Of a DNA stretch of 64,000 nucleotides, positions 11,859 to 24,168 are shown piece by piece; within the stretch, counting starts at the first letter, position 1, and the number at the start of each line of letters is the position of its first letter. This stretch comes from Emmonsiellopsis sp. PD_33 (lineage: Eukaryota > Ascomycota > Eurotiomycetes > Onygenales > Ajellomycetaceae). The notes below the pieces were generated by a model. It had not been told where the DNA came from. It made no database searches and saw only the letters and a list, made by a program, of their open reading frames with translations. Location of the stretch: the NCBI GenBank assembly GCA_032988165.1, contig JANTQF010000129.1:28204-92203 (forward strand). Direction: 5' to 3'. The position numbers and the translations under genes were made by a program.

Positions 11859-12799
11859 GATGGAATTGGATTGAGGGATATATGAAAGACGCCGTAGACG
11901 GTCCAAATAGCCCAAAAGATTGAAGTCGCTAGATACTTGACTGACGTTGCGGACACAGGTGGCAGGTTGGATTCCTCAAGTCGTTGGGCGTGAACTTGCG
12001 TCAACACTGACCGTGGAAGACGCGGTGGAAGATAAGTTACGAGTGAGCGCGTTCATTCAGGCCTCTGGGGATTGGGGCACCCTGGACGGCGGGTAATCCT
12101 CACATTGCAGGTTGAAAAGGGGCTTTGGGGTGTTTTTTGATGCTAAATATCCATCCAGCCTTAGCGTTGGCTTAGCGTCGACTTCCCCGCATCGGAGCAG
12201 CGAATACGCCCAAGCTAGGCTTGATTTGGCAAATAGCAGAGTTAGTTAAAGCGGCAACGTTGGGGCAAGCGCGAACACGTGATATATCCTTAGCCTCGGT
12301 GGCTGGGCAGGGCCTAGCAGGGTTCAACTTACCAACTCCATAGCTTCAACCTTATCAAGAAACTCACTGCCAAAGAATTACATGTGTGTCGTCAAGGATC
12401 TTGATTGTGAATGATAATATAGACATTGTCGTCTATCAGATAATACTGTGCCTTATCGTAAAAGGTGCTGAATAGTTACTACCCCGAAACAAAGAATACT
12501 AGTATCTTTAAATGTGGATGGCAAGAAGCGCCCTTGCAGTTTGAACTTCCCAGACCACGTAGTTAACCGTCATAATGTCAATTGACTTTCAAATCGCAGC
12601 GTTCTCTCCTGGCCGGGATAGAAGATTCGAAGGATAATTTGTGTTGCCGTATAGTCGATATGACACGAACCGGAACCCAACAGGAAGCTTGTCGGGGGGT
12701 GTTGGGGGTTAAAGTAAGCGGATTACCTGCCGCAGGGAAACGAGCAAGCTGTAGGCCAACGGTCCGAATGCAAGTTTCCCGACTGCAGACTAATAGGAA
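11859..12799. other. Intergenic region
   Basis: 941 bp between the promoter side of the membrane-protein gene and the 3' end of the RNase H gene. Only short overlapping frames occur and I recognise nothing else. Confidence 0.4.
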
Positions 12800-13345
12800 C
12801 TAATCGTCATCAAAGTCGGAGTCGTAGCCGTAGTCATCCGAGTCGGAGTCATAGTAACCCCCCTGTTCCATGGCGTCGAGTTCTTCATTGCAGTGCTTGT
12901 CTGCAAGTTCATTTTCCGATCGTGGAATCCAGCTGTATGTGACATTTCCGAGTTCACTAAGCTTGTCGTCGAGAGCAGAGGCCTTCTTGATCAGATTTTT
13001 ATTCGACACCTTGACCCCCCGAGAATTGACCCATCCATTATTGGCCCACTTGTAAACCCAATCGGTCATGCAGCCGACTGCGTACCTGGAGTCCGAATAA
13101 ATGGTGACATCGAGGCGTGGGTATGAATCCAGGTCATCGTACGCGTCTAGTGCCATTTGTATACCTAGGATAATTGCAGTGATCTCCGCTCGCTGGTTCG
13201 TGGGTTTCTTGGAGAGTCGTCGTGTTCGGTGCCAATATTTGCTTCCCGAGCGGCTTTGTCGAATAGCAGCGGCGGCGCCCATTGCATCGGAATAGCCATT
13301 CCTTCGGCATCCTCCATCCACATATATCTCCATTCGATAAACCAT
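12800..13345 (-). CDS. Ribonuclease H1-like protein with acidic tail
   Basis: A single exon of 181 residues from the ATG at 13343-13345; Met5 is an alternative start. The RNase H fold is complete: Asp10 in YVDGGCRRNG, Glu54 in NQRAEITAI, Asp85 in IYSDSRYAV and Asp149 in SENELADKHC form the DEDD metal site. The enzyme would cleave the RNA strand of RNA/DNA hybrids. There is no N-terminal hybrid-binding domain and no targeting peptide, so it is a minimal catalytic domain and unlike canonical fungal RNH1. The last 25 residues form a Tyr/Asp/Ser repeat (YDSDSDDYGYDSDFDDD) that looks disordered and strongly acidic. Fungi often carry several such short RNase H paralogues. Confidence 0.9.
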   Translation of the reverse strand: MVYRMEIYVDGGCRRNGYSDAMGAAAAIRQSRSGSKYWHRTRRLSKKPTNQRAEITAIILGIQMALDAYDDLDSYPRLDVTIYSDSRYAVGCMTDWVYKWANNGWVNSRGVKVSNKNLIKKASALDDKLSELGNVTYSWIPRSENELADKHCNEELDAMEQGGYYDSDSDDYGYDSDFDDD

Positions 13346-14717
13346 GGTAGAAAGATGGATTGGAGGGGCGCTCCTGTTTCGCGTGCCGCGTGGTTGTACC
13401 GTGCCTGCGTATATCGGTTTTGCTCTGTTTCAAGGGTTCGGGGGCTCAGGAGTGTATGAGGAGCTAGTTGTAGCTTTATTGATCGGGGATGGCAACCAAC
13501 CCCACGAAAGAAAGGGTGTTGGATGGTGGCCAGGAAGCCGTTGCGAGATCGAGCTTATCGATGTTGTAGAGGTTGTAGAGGTCGCGGACCTGGGTCATGC
13601 ATTGTGATCACACTGTGATCGGCCGAGAGTTTATCCGCTCTTAGCTGGTTGGGCAGGAGACACAAACCGTAACTACTATGGACGAACTAGCTACCACTAC
13701 GCATAGCGTCAGAGTTATTATAAAATGGCTGAAATAACATAAGCGAAGACAGAATGCAAATGCTGCTAATGGACTTGATAAGGGAAAGAATGGTTGCGGT
13801 GATATGCTACAGTGCCAGTGTGGAACCGTTCCAAACTGTCCTCCTGGATATGTGACAATGACGAGCATCATGAGTCTACTTTTGGTTCGCAGGGTCATAA
13901 GTGTGTTGCATGAAGAGTGGCGTTTATTGATTGAAACATCTAAATTTCCGATGCTCTTGATGTAGAAACTAATGATATTCCCAGAAGGAACATAGGAAAT
14001 CGTGACGGCTCCCTTCATGAGCTCCGGATTTCGGGCGGTGGTTGCGCTGCTGGGTTGGATAAATATGTGGGGAGATCTCCAGCTTCAGAGCCTCTGGGGG
14101 GCAGTTTCATGGGATTTGCAAAGACATCGAGTGGATATGACCAGGTAATCCTCCCTGGAACGAAAAGAATCTGACATGGGACAAGATAGGAGACATTAGC
14201 CATGCTTATGCAGATAATGTCACTATTTTCAGGCCTCTAGAGTTGTTGTTGTGCCATCCAGGCAATCAACAACGCAACCATTTCTGCTGATTTCGAGGCT
14301 TGTTTCTGCCGTAGGATTCGCTTCTTGGTTATCAGATAGTGTATCTCCAATCCTTGTATTCATCATGATTTGAGCAAAATAGAGTCACAGTGGGAAAGAA
14401 GCTGTACCGATATCCGTCGTAATTAGGACAGTCGAACATAATTTCAGGGTGCTTGGCCCAACTTATGCCCCTGGCCCCCCTTCCAATACGGAGGCCAAGT
14501 GCCGGATGTAAAAAGCGCAGCCGCCGGTATAAATAAGCCAGACATTTTGTGAAGCAGCCACGCTCCAATGCAAAGGAGGCAGAGAGCACGTAGTAATTAA
14601 GTTCCGAAAAGACACCGGAATAGTTGACTGGCCTTCACTTTTCCCGGGGGTATTGCCAATCTCGTTCCTCAACTCATCTAAACAGGCACAGCGAATTAGC
14701 AGCATGTCCTCTGGGCC
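13346..14717. other. Intergenic region with short minus-strand frames
   Basis: About 1.4 kb. Minus-strand frames at 13641-14018 and 14015-14203 abut in protein-like register but have no recognised family. The 5' flank of the RNase H gene lies at 13346-13620. Confidence 0.3.
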
Positions 14718-15700
14718 CTAGCAGCGATCAGCCATTGTTATTAGCTTCCTCTTGAAAATATTGAGGACCATCCGCATGTTTCCATCACGCTCTCGGAGCT
14801 CTGGAACCTGTTCGTGTAGATTGGCCCCATTGGTGTCCGGAGGGTCAATGCCAACCAAATGACCTAGGACATGGTTGGCTGGGTATTCTTTGACCAGCCC
14901 TTTAACCCTGAGAGCATCCAGGTGGCCGTCGCACCAAATATTTGGATGGGAATAGAGTGGTTTCCTGCTTGTGTTTTGAAACATTTGCTCCAGGGACTCA
15001 GCGCTGTTCTCGTGGGGTTTCAAGAGTACAATAAATGGGGAAGAGAACATGTCTGATTTATAGGAGGATAGTAGCCCAGCAGTAAAGTCCCTCAGGCTTT
15101 CTGCTGAGATACTCTTTTATAGAAAGCTGAGGACGACAGCGAGTCCAGGGACAACGTTGCAACAGGTCAAAGTGTTGCTGACTAAGCTGTATTTCGGACA
15201 AGGGCCAGCTTGGCCAACAACATCTCGCCATCAGCCATGCAATCGTCTGGTCACCTTGCTCAGTAGATGGGAAATATACGGCTGGAAACCTACTTCCGAG
15301 GCCTGAAGGTTGACGAACACGAGTGTGCGAAGCAGGTCTTCGAGGAGAACGATGCAGAATTTCTATTATTAGCAATTCCTGCAAACCAATGGTGAATTCC
15401 GGGCACTCTGATTTGTGCGGCGGAGGGGGATCCGAGACATTCTGCATCAGTTCTGGTTCAACACGAGAGCAGTGAAGCTGGAGAACCAAGCGGATGGAGA
15501 ATGTTTCGTCACCTGCTCTCCCCTTGCTATCCCAGTGCTCCAGTTAGCAAGAAGTTAAGACTCAATAAACATAGGATCGTCAGCGCCGCCAAAGCAAAAG
15601 AATGTCTTACTTTCCGAGCCGTGGAAAGGCACCAGCCCGAATAATAATACCACAATCATCCCGAGCTGCCCTTGATCTTCCTCGGAGAGCATCTGAGTGG
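14718..15700 (-). pseudogene. Possible decayed or unresolved minus-strand gene
   Basis: Two successive minus-strand frames look protein-like: roughly 15540-15058, rich in ordered charged/hydrophobic alternation, and 15050-14718, which starts at a true ATG and contains HLVGIDPPDTNGANLHEQVPEL. A textbook intron (GTAAGA at 15610, branch TGCTAAC, AG at 15538) precedes the first frame, and the sequence before it can be read RDDCGIIIRAGAFPRLGK. The reading frames on the two sides of that intron do not join cleanly, so I read this as a relic, or as a gene whose structure I cannot solve. No family recognised. Confidence 0.25.
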
Positions 15701-15795
15701 AGAAGACTATAAGAGGACCGGATGACCCCAGTCAAACGACCAGCAGATTCTACAGCTTAACTACTGCAAATACATTCGTTAAACAACCTCATCCG

Positions 15796-15796
15796 C

Positions 15797-15858
<62 letters not shown>
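15796..15858 (+). repeat. (CAA)21 microsatellite in a 5' leader
   Basis: An uninterrupted run of 21 CAA triplets (63 nt) ending 7 nt before the ATG of the PhiA-like gene at 15866. It is almost certainly transcribed as part of the 5' UTR. CAA repeats are unstructured, which is compatible with efficient scanning. The copy number is likely to vary between isolates. Confidence 0.9.
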
Positions 15859-15859
<1 letters not shown>

Positions 15860-15865
15860 CTCCAT

Positions 15866-16497
15866 ATGCATTTCTCCAGCCTCCTCCTCGCTGCCTTGGG
15901 CGCAACAGCTGCCTCAGCTCAGCCTACAAATTCCCATGCCAGCCCCACGAGGGCGTTTGGCGTCATTTCCATCCTCTCTGGCAGCCAAGTGCACTATGCG
16001 GGCTTTAATGCGGCCAAGGAGAGCATATTCGCCGGTCTACCAAACCAGGACGCCCAGTGTGAGCGTCCTGATGAGCAATTCGCTACCTTCTACGTCGAAA
16101 ACGGCGCCCTTTACCTCTACACTCCTTTCTCTGCTGAGTCGCAGCAGCTGTTTGTCGACCGGTCTGGCATGGGTATGTACAAGGCGGCATCCCAAAATGT
16201 GTAGTATACGGACATGTCTAACTTTGGCGTTTCGCTGTAACAGGTCAGGGTAAAATCGGATACATTACTGGCAACGAAGCGCCTCCTCGCTACGCTGAAC
16301 TAGACGGGTGGAGCATCAACGGCGAGAATCACCTCCAGTTGTTCGGGGAAGACCTCGTCGCTTGTCCTGGCGGCATTGAAAATGCGTGGTCCATCTGGGC
16401 TTCGGGTTTTGCGAATCCAGGAGGGAATAAGAACTGCGTGGGAATTGCTGCACGGGTTGAGTATACGGATTCTCCAAATGCTTGTGTTTACAGCTAA
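15866..16497 (+). CDS. Secreted PhiA-like cell wall protein
   Basis: join(15866..16172, 16244..16497); 186 residues. The 71-bp intron has donor GTATGT, branch TCTAACT and acceptor TAACAG, and joins ..RSGMG to QGKIGYITG. The N-terminus is a clear signal peptide (MHFSSLLLAALGATAASA, cleavage near residue 18). The mature part, with FGVISILSGSQVHYAGFNAA, LYLYTPFSAESQQLFVDRSGMG, the GKIGYITG turn and paired late cysteines, matches the small PhiA/IgE-binding wall-protein family of ascomycetes, which is linked to conidiogenous-cell development and is immunogenic in Aspergillus. There is no GPI signal. A moderate chance remains that it is a more distant member of this beta-rich secreted family. Confidence 0.82.
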
Positions 16498-18993
16498 GGA
16501 GGTTTTGGATGAATGCCAGCCACAAAAGAAGTTACAAAGATTTCAGTCCTTATATATGACTACAACAATAATATAAATAATAGGTATCAACCCGTTTGAA
16601 AAGCTCGGAATTTGGATATCTTCAAGTTGCGATGATAGACCTGTGAACGATGTATTTGAATATCGGGCGACATTAACGTCTAATTTAATTCTCTGAAGAC
16701 CTCCCTATGCTCTGTATTATCTATCCGTTGAAATTTCAAGCAGGAAAATCCATTAAACTTCCAGGATAGCATGGTATGACAGAGGTAATATCACTCCATG
16801 GTTAACCACTAGGAAGCTGAAGTTTTTGATATCAAGATGCAACTTACTTATAAGGATAAGGGGGCAAGACTACCTCGAATGCCATTAATTGGCATTATTC
16901 GACGGAACGTGGAAATGATGTTATTGTTCCTCTACCTACAGAGTACTACTTCCAAATATTTCTGTAAGTTCTTCCTACCTTCACCAAACTGTTTATCCCC
17001 AGCGGGAACTATACGGTGAGCAACTTTGCAGGGCGTGATGTGATGAGAGTAACAACTTGAAGTCATCCTATAAATCTCATGGCAGCTAATACAAGTGCCA
17101 ATTAATATCAAATCAAGGTAAATGCCCCTTCCTGACAACCCATTCCGCCACGATGGCGGTGGAACCAGGTGCACGTTGTTAGCCACTGGCAGGTTACATA
17201 TATCAGTAGAATATTAATAGTTATGGAAGAACCAGGGAGATGTATGCAGTTCATGGCTACTAGTTATAAGAAGTATTAGTACCATCCTAAACACGGGTAC
17301 TTTGCGTTGGATGTCCTGTTTAAATGCGATCCTGTCGGGTTTATGTTAGTTAGTCGTCCAGAAAATGCTAACTATTTACAACAGCCAGGGATCCAGGCTT
17401 ATAGACGAGGTGATCACTCAACAGCATTCGACCGGCTGCAGCGACGAGAGCTCGCAAATTGGCACTGTGACTTCAAATCGGAATGGGAGGGAAGTTGCTC
17501 GGATTGTTGCCATACTCGCTCCAGGGTTGAATACCTCCGCATTTTTCAATGGCAAGGTGCAAATAGGGTTACAATGAGGTGTATAAGCTCTCGCAAGGGT
17601 CCCTGGAGGATCGAGACAGGACCATGGAAGAGCATTGAAGGGCCAATACACTAATAACTAAATTCCATGAACTGGTCCAGCTGAATTGAACGGCATCAGG
17701 AGAGCTCCCCCCCACTGGGGCTGCAGTCAGGCACTTCATGCGTAACTACATGTGGATTCTAAAATAATACCACGAGTTGAAGAATAGTGTAGTTGGATGG
17801 AAGTTGACTAGTTAAATAGTTCTTAGTTAACTAACTAGCCAATAATAAGCTAGTTAAGGCATATCAAATGGGATGGATCCAAGGTTGCGCCCAGTCTTGG
17901 GTTCCAGCCATCCACAACCACACGATCCAACGTTGAACTCGTTGAACTTGGCCTTCTGCAAAGTGCCCACATAGGCCTGGACATCGCCATCATGGAGATC
18001 ATGCGGGGGACATTGTTCGTTAATCATCAGCCTCCAACTCTTGGCTTTTCCCTCGTCACTAGCCTGGCAGGATGGTTGGATGAAGTGTCACAACGCTCGG
18101 CTGTGCTCTCCAGGCGACGGGTTGAGGAGCGAAGGCTTGAAGTCGCAAAAGAATATTGCAATGTTCAACCTCTCTTTCGTCTCCGTAGCACGCGAGGAGG
18201 GTGGTTCGGGAACATCCTCCATCACCTGCAGTCTTGGGTCGGCCGTGGTGGTGCGAAGTCACTCTCCGCATCGGCCGGAACTTCCCCAGACCATACGGGC
18301 CCAGCAAATCGGACGCCGAGTCTGTTTGTATCCGAGACTCCCTGTCTGATCCCGGCCAGACACGACCCGGCGGTGCTATCTCCGGGCTCTCGCAAGGAAA
18401 CTGGCTGCCCCCGCCTCTCGTGGAACGGTGGGAATTGCGGGCTGGGAATTAATCAGGGCAATTCTAAATTTCCACCATGGCCAGGTCCTCCAACGCGACG
18501 CCCAAGGCCAATACAGGGAGGGCAGGAAGCAGCTAAACATTTCGGGGAGGTCAAAGAGCTTTAGAATGGCCTTCGTGAGCCGCTTGCTGGGATCCTGGTC
18601 AGCATATGACGGGATCCATCATCCATGCATGCTGCCATTGCCAGGGGGATGCACCGAGGACACCACGGCATGCCACCACAGTCCACAGGGATGATGTATG
18701 AATATGAATATGAGCTCTCCCCAGCCATGAAGGCCCAGGACGTGGCTGCAGTGGGCCGATGTGTGTCGATCCGCCCGCTTCCCAACTTGGATAAAAACAC
18801 TGTGCCCCCCGACCCTTCCTCGCAACGCCGTCGCTCTCTCTCGCTTCTCAACCCGGACAGCGTTGTTTTCTTTTCTCCTTTCTCTCGTTCGCTTCTTTCT
18901 TTCACTCTGCACTGGCGGGAATATATCATCAACGTACCTTTTATCTGCCATTGGTAGCCTCATATCCATCCGTTTGCAGGTACATATCTCAAT
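16498..18993. other. 2.5 kb upstream region of the beta-glucosidase gene
   Basis: No convincing gene. A 190-codon frame at 17992-18564 is Arg/Pro/Gly-rich and overlaps other open frames. Near 18780-18950 a pyrimidine-rich tract (TCTCTCTCGCTTCTC.., CTTTCTCTCGTTCGCTTC) precedes the GH3 start codon and probably marks its promoter/transcription-start region. TAGTTAACTA-type repeats occur at 17805-17850. Confidence 0.4.
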
Positions 18994-21900
18994 ATGTGGG
19001 GTGGTTGGCTCCAGCTCGGAGCAATCGCCGTTGCTAGCTTTGCTGCTGCAGAGGTAAGCTTGTCTCCTGTTCAATCCATTATTTATATGCGCTGTTTCGT
19101 TTGTAAACACGTTTGGATCTCGCGTTCCTGGCATTGAGTCTACGCCTGGATGGCGGTCGCAATGTATAGCTACCGGTGCAATGTTCTATAAAGATACACA
19201 ACCGACTAGCGGATGATCGTGTTACTTGAAAAAATGGATCGTTGACACCAATTGCAAATTTAGGAACCCCTCGCCTTCTCGCCGCCATACTACCCGTCCC
19301 CTTGGGCAGCCCCTGTTGGAGAATGGGAAGATGCCGTCGACAGAGCACGATACTTTGTTTCTAAATTGACGCTACCGGAGAAAGTTAACTTGACAACCGG
19401 CGTCGGGTATGTCATTTGGTTCTTCGCCCATTGCCCTATCCAATTGCTAGTCCCATTGTATCTGGATTTTGCACGAGATGCGAGAAAATTTTCACGGGAT
19501 AATTGGCGCTGATTGGTTGTAGATGGATGCAAGAAGACTGTGTTGGTCAGGTGGGGTCAATTCCTCGCCTGGGTTTCCGTTCTCTCTGCTTGCAAGATGG
19601 TCCTCTTGGGATGCGGTTTGGTAGGCAGTGACTGTGGGTAAATGGCACCTATTAAACAATGCTAACAATTGGCTAGCTGATTATGTCTCTGCTTTCCCTG
19701 CTGGTGTTAATGTTGGAGCAACTTTCAGCAAGGAGCTTGCTTATATTCGCGGGAAAGCAATGGGAGAAGAGCAACGTGTAAAAGGCGCTGACGTGGTATT
19801 GGGTCCCGCCATTGGCCCTCTGGGGAGATCTCCTGACGGGGGTAGAAACTGGGAAGGGTTTAGTCCGGACCCAGTCGTATCTGGACACTTGGTTGCGCAA
19901 ACTGTGAAAGGAATTCAGGATGCCGGTGTTATTGCCTGTGCCAAACATTTTATTGCCAACGAACAGGAACATTTTCGGCAAGCTGGTGAAGCGCAAGGCT
20001 ATGGGTTCAACATCTCAGAAAGCTCAAGTTCGAATGTTGATGATGTGACCATGCACGAGCTTTATCTTTGGTGAGTTTGTATTTGGAGCCTTTATTTCTT
20101 GACACCCCCTAATTTGTTATAGGCCATTCGCGGATGCCGTTCGAGCCGGCGTCGGTTCAGTCATGTGCTCTTACACCCAGATCAACAACAGCTACGGTTG
20201 CGGAAACAGTTACACTCAGAATAAGCTCCTCAAGGCTGAACTTGGTTTTCAGGGGTTCATAATGAGCGACTGGCAAGCCCACCATAGTGGCGTCGGTTCT
20301 GCTTTGGCAGGTTTAGACATGTCCATGCCTGGAGATACCACATTTGGGACAGGCCAATCTTACTGGGGGACCAACCTGACCGTTGCAGTTCTCAATGGTA
20401 CCGTTCCTGAATGGCGGGTGGACGATATGGCTGTCCGAATCATGGCTGCATATTATAAAGTCGGCCGGGACACGAACCAGGTGCCCATCAACTTCAATTC
20501 CTGGACACGGGATGAATACGGATACCAGCATGCTCTTACCAAAGAGAGATTCGGGAGAGTAAATGAAAGGGTGAATGCCCGCGCGCAGCATGCAGGTATT
20601 GTACGACAAGTTGGTGCAGCTAGCGTCGTTCTCCTTAAACACACCGGAAGTCTTCCTCTTACTGGCTCTGAGAAAAATACTGCGGTTATCGGAGAAGATG
20701 CTGGACCTAATCTGTGGGGCCCGAATGGTTGTCCTGACCGAGGGTGTGCTAATGGAACACTGGCCATGGGATGGGGCAGCGGCACGGCTGATTTCCCCTA
20801 CCTTGTAACCCCTGCGGAAGCTATCCAGAAGGAAGTTCTATCTCATGATGAGGGGGTCGTCTTTGGCGTTTTCGATAACTGGGCAACATCCCAAATTCAA
20901 TCCGTTGCTTCTCAAGCTTCGGTTTCGCTCGTTTTTGTCAATGCGGGTTCGGGAGAAGGATATATCAGTGTTGATGGAAACCAGGGTGACCGCAACAACC
21001 TAACGCTTTGGAAGAACGGCGATGAGTTAATTAAGACTGTGGCTGAGAATTGTAACAACACGATTGTTGTTATGCACACTCCTGGGCCTGTCTTGGTTGG
21101 CGAATGGAATGAGAATCCCAATATAACGGCAATCTTGTGGGCTGGCTTGCCCGGTCAAGAAAGCGGCAACTCACTCGCGGACGTCCTTTACGGAAGAGTT
21201 AACCCTGGTGGCAAGACCCCGTTCACCTGGGGTAAAACTGCGAAAGACTACGGTGCCTCTGTTTTGAAGGAGCCAAACGCGGGAACTGGAGCGCCCCAGG
21301 TCAATTTTGATGAAGGTATCTTTATTGACTATAGAAGATTCGACCAGGCCGAAATTATGCCAATCTACGAATTTGGATTCGGCTTAAGCTACACGAAGTT
21401 TTCGTTCTCTGACCTAAGGGTTAAACCAGTCGGAGCCAAACCCTACAAGCCACCTAAAGGCATGACAGAGGCCGCACCACGCTTGGGTGAATCCGATGAC
21501 GACCCAGCCGAATATCTATATCCCGAAGACCTGGATCGTGTTCGTCTATACGTATATCCATGGCTTAATGTCTCAGATCCGAAGAGAGCTACAATGGATC
21601 CGGATTATGGATTACCTGCAGAGGAATATATTCCAGAGGGTGCTACGGACGGCTCGCCACAAGAACGTCTTCCTGCGAGCGGAGGGCCTGGCGGAAACCC
21701 TAGACTTTATGATGTACTGTACAAAGTCAGAGTAACCATCACCAATACTGGCAATATTGCTGGGGACGAGGTGCCCCAACTGGTAAGATATTATTCTCTA
21801 CACAAATGTTTACACCCGATGCTAATTTATATACTATGTAGTACGTATCCTTGGGTGGCCCTAACGATGCCAAAATCGTTCTTCGAGATTTTGATCGGTT

Positions 21901-22078
21901 CACGCTTTTGCCCGGCGAATCAAAGGTTTGGAAAACTACGATTACGAGACGTGACATATCAAACTGGGATCCTGTATCACAAAATTGGGTTATTACCGGC
22001 CATCCCAAGTCGGTGCACGTGGGGAACTCTTCACGAAACTTGCGTTTGATAGCACCCCTACCACCCCAAGAGGACTGA
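18994..22078 (+). CDS. Secreted beta-glucosidase, glycoside hydrolase family 3
   Basis: join(18994..19053, 19264..19406, 19523..19620, 19677..20070, 20123..21782, 21842..22078); 843 residues. All five introns have GT..AG and conserve phase. Residues 1-17 form a signal peptide (MWGGWLQLGAIAVASFAAA). The GH3 N-domain carries LCLQDGPLGMRFADYVSAFPAG, the KHFIANEQEH block, and the catalytic nucleophile Asp261 in GFIMSDWQAHHSG. The C-domain has the GSGEGYISVDGNQGDR and LWAGLPGQESGNSLADVLYG motifs, and a fibronectin-III-like domain closes the protein. Length and motifs match fungal BGL1-type enzymes, which hydrolyse cellobiose and other beta-glucosides outside the cell. Several N-glycosylation sequons are present. 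The first introns are long (210 and 116 bp). No damage is seen. Confidence 0.95.
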
Positions 22079-24160
22079 GCACGTTCTTATTTCACTTATT
22101 TTCTTTTAACTCTTGAAAGTACGGAATTGGAAGGATCCAACGGCCGTTTAATTATCGTTATCGTGCAACTCTCTACATTAACCCTATGCCGTTAGCGGTT
22201 ACGTGTGTTTGTCAACTTTATAATAGCTTTATAATTCTGATCAAGTGTACTTGTGGCGCTTTTGTTCTAGTAGTTTAAGTAGGATTGGTGTCAGAAAGTC
22301 CTAATAAAATACACCACTACAGTTTATGAGATCAGATACACAGTCTAGCGCCAGGGAGGCTCCTACACGCAAGGATGACCTGAAGCTTCAGTCAGGCGCC
22401 CCTAGATGCCTACCAAACCGATCACCCTTCTTTCTCTCCACACTTGCCAATCCATTTTCCTATTCTGGTAGTCGTCTTTTTGTTCCGAGAATTCCTTCCA
22501 GAATCCCAGATGGGAATATGGTGATGTGCCATCTTACTGGCTGAAAAGTTTTATGTATGGATTGATCTGCTCTCCCTGCCTCTGCCTTATCCACAAATAT
22601 GATGGTTGCTTTTACGGAGTATATAAATCCGATAAATGAGTCCGGCTATGTAGAACTAAGCTTGCCTTGCCTTGCCTTGCGCCTTTTTGTGGCGTTTTAT
22701 TTATTTATTTATATTTTTTTTTCGCGCCTGCTGCTTGATTTTTGTGGTTATGGATGGAAGCACACGTTTTTGGAGATTTAGAAGTGGCTTTGGTTTAACT
22801 AACTGCTAGTAGGTTGCTGTGGTTTCTTTTACCCCCTTTTTATTGGAGGGCTATATGTATAAACATGTCATATATGGACGGAATAGATAGGGGGCTTGAG
22901 TAATGGGGGGGGAAAGGGTTGCGGGTCTGGAAAGGGAAGCTCTGAATACCTACTAGCTATGAGTAGTTATCAGGCAGAGTAAGTAACTAAGTAGTTACTT
23001 TGGAAACGGTGTGAATATGGCTGCATTGCATCCACGGACCATTGGGTCTCCATTTGATGCGCGGGGGATAAAATTTTTCTTGCTCTTTTTTTTCTTTTCC
23101 CTTTTCTTTTTTCGCTTCTTTTGCCAATGAGAATATTATGTTCAATTAACTACAGAGTAGGCCCAAATACTCGGGTCGTACATACATACATGCATTCATG
23201 CTATGTGCTATGTGCTATGTATGTGCTGTGTGGGAAGCTAGGCGGATAATCGGGCAGCGTCCGAGGAAAGGGATAGCGACGGCAACGCGGCTGTGAGGTT
23301 TTTTTTTGATTTTTTTTTCATGTGCAGGAAGTGGTGGGTGGGTGGGACTACCTACGGAATTTACCATGAGGAGGTTGCCATTCCTTTCCCCCCTTCTTGC
23401 AATGAGGACATATGTATGTGCATACATGCATCTGATAGCCATTTCTTCTTCAGAAGCAGGTACTCTCTCCCATAATGATACAGAGGAGCAAGTAATAGTA
23501 GTAGTAGTACTAAATAACAGCCCATTTGTGAGACCTCGTAGTAGACGTTAGGTGATTCACAGCAGGTGCGTTTAGTTTAACTGTTGGTTTGATAATTATC
23601 TGAGAGAACATTGGTGGTTTGGCTACATACATGTAGTAGTTAGATGCCGCTGGATGGCGGTGGTGTGGGGATTCTGGGGGTGGCCCGCTTTAAAAAAATT
23701 TAAGCTTAGTGAACCCTAAATACTAACTCAACTTTGTCTTGGCCACACGGCAAGTCTTCAGGCACCCACTGAGGAGTATATAACTCCAAAGGGGAAGTTG
23801 AATGAACTAACTAACCCCTACAACACACTCACAATGACAATATGCATAGCACTTGTGATCTCAATCTCAGTCTCAATCTCAACTGAGAGCCCAACTCACA
23901 ATTTTCCATGCATCCATCCATGAAGTTAGTTAGTACTAGTAGCTACATGTAGCAAATGATCGCCATAGAGCCGGCCAGATAGACAGGGCAGAGGGAAAGA
24001 AAAGGGGGCAGGGAAAAAAAAGAATCCTTCATCATTGCAATATCACAGTGCATTTAAGTGGGTAACTAACTAACTTCCTCAGCCTGTAGGTACAGCTGAA
24101 ATAATGATGCATTGCATTCAATTGTGCACACTTACTGAATCTTGCATCACCTTTTGCATG
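22079..24160. other. 2.1 kb intergenic region with simple repeats
   Basis: Contains the GH3 3' UTR, a tandem GCCTT/CTTGC repeat near 22661-22680, TTTA repeats near 22698-22715, poly-T tracts, ATGTATG/CTATGTG repeats around 23180-23230, and many TAACTAAC/TAGTTAGT words at 22970-24080. GC falls toward the transposon. No gene found. Confidence 0.45.
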
Positions 24161-24168
24161 CTATCTAT
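24161..24168. repeat. Left 8-bp target-site duplication (CTATCTAT)
   Basis: CTATCTAT directly abuts the left terminal inverted repeat and is repeated exactly at 36537-36544. An 8- to 9-bp duplication is usual for Mutator-like elements (hAT elements also make 8). Confidence 0.9.

Noticed and set aside
17992..18564. 190-codon plus-strand frame upstream of the beta-glucosidase
   Set aside because: Arg/Pro/Gly-rich, overlaps several equally long frames, and has no family signature. It is more likely a GC-driven chance frame in the promoter.
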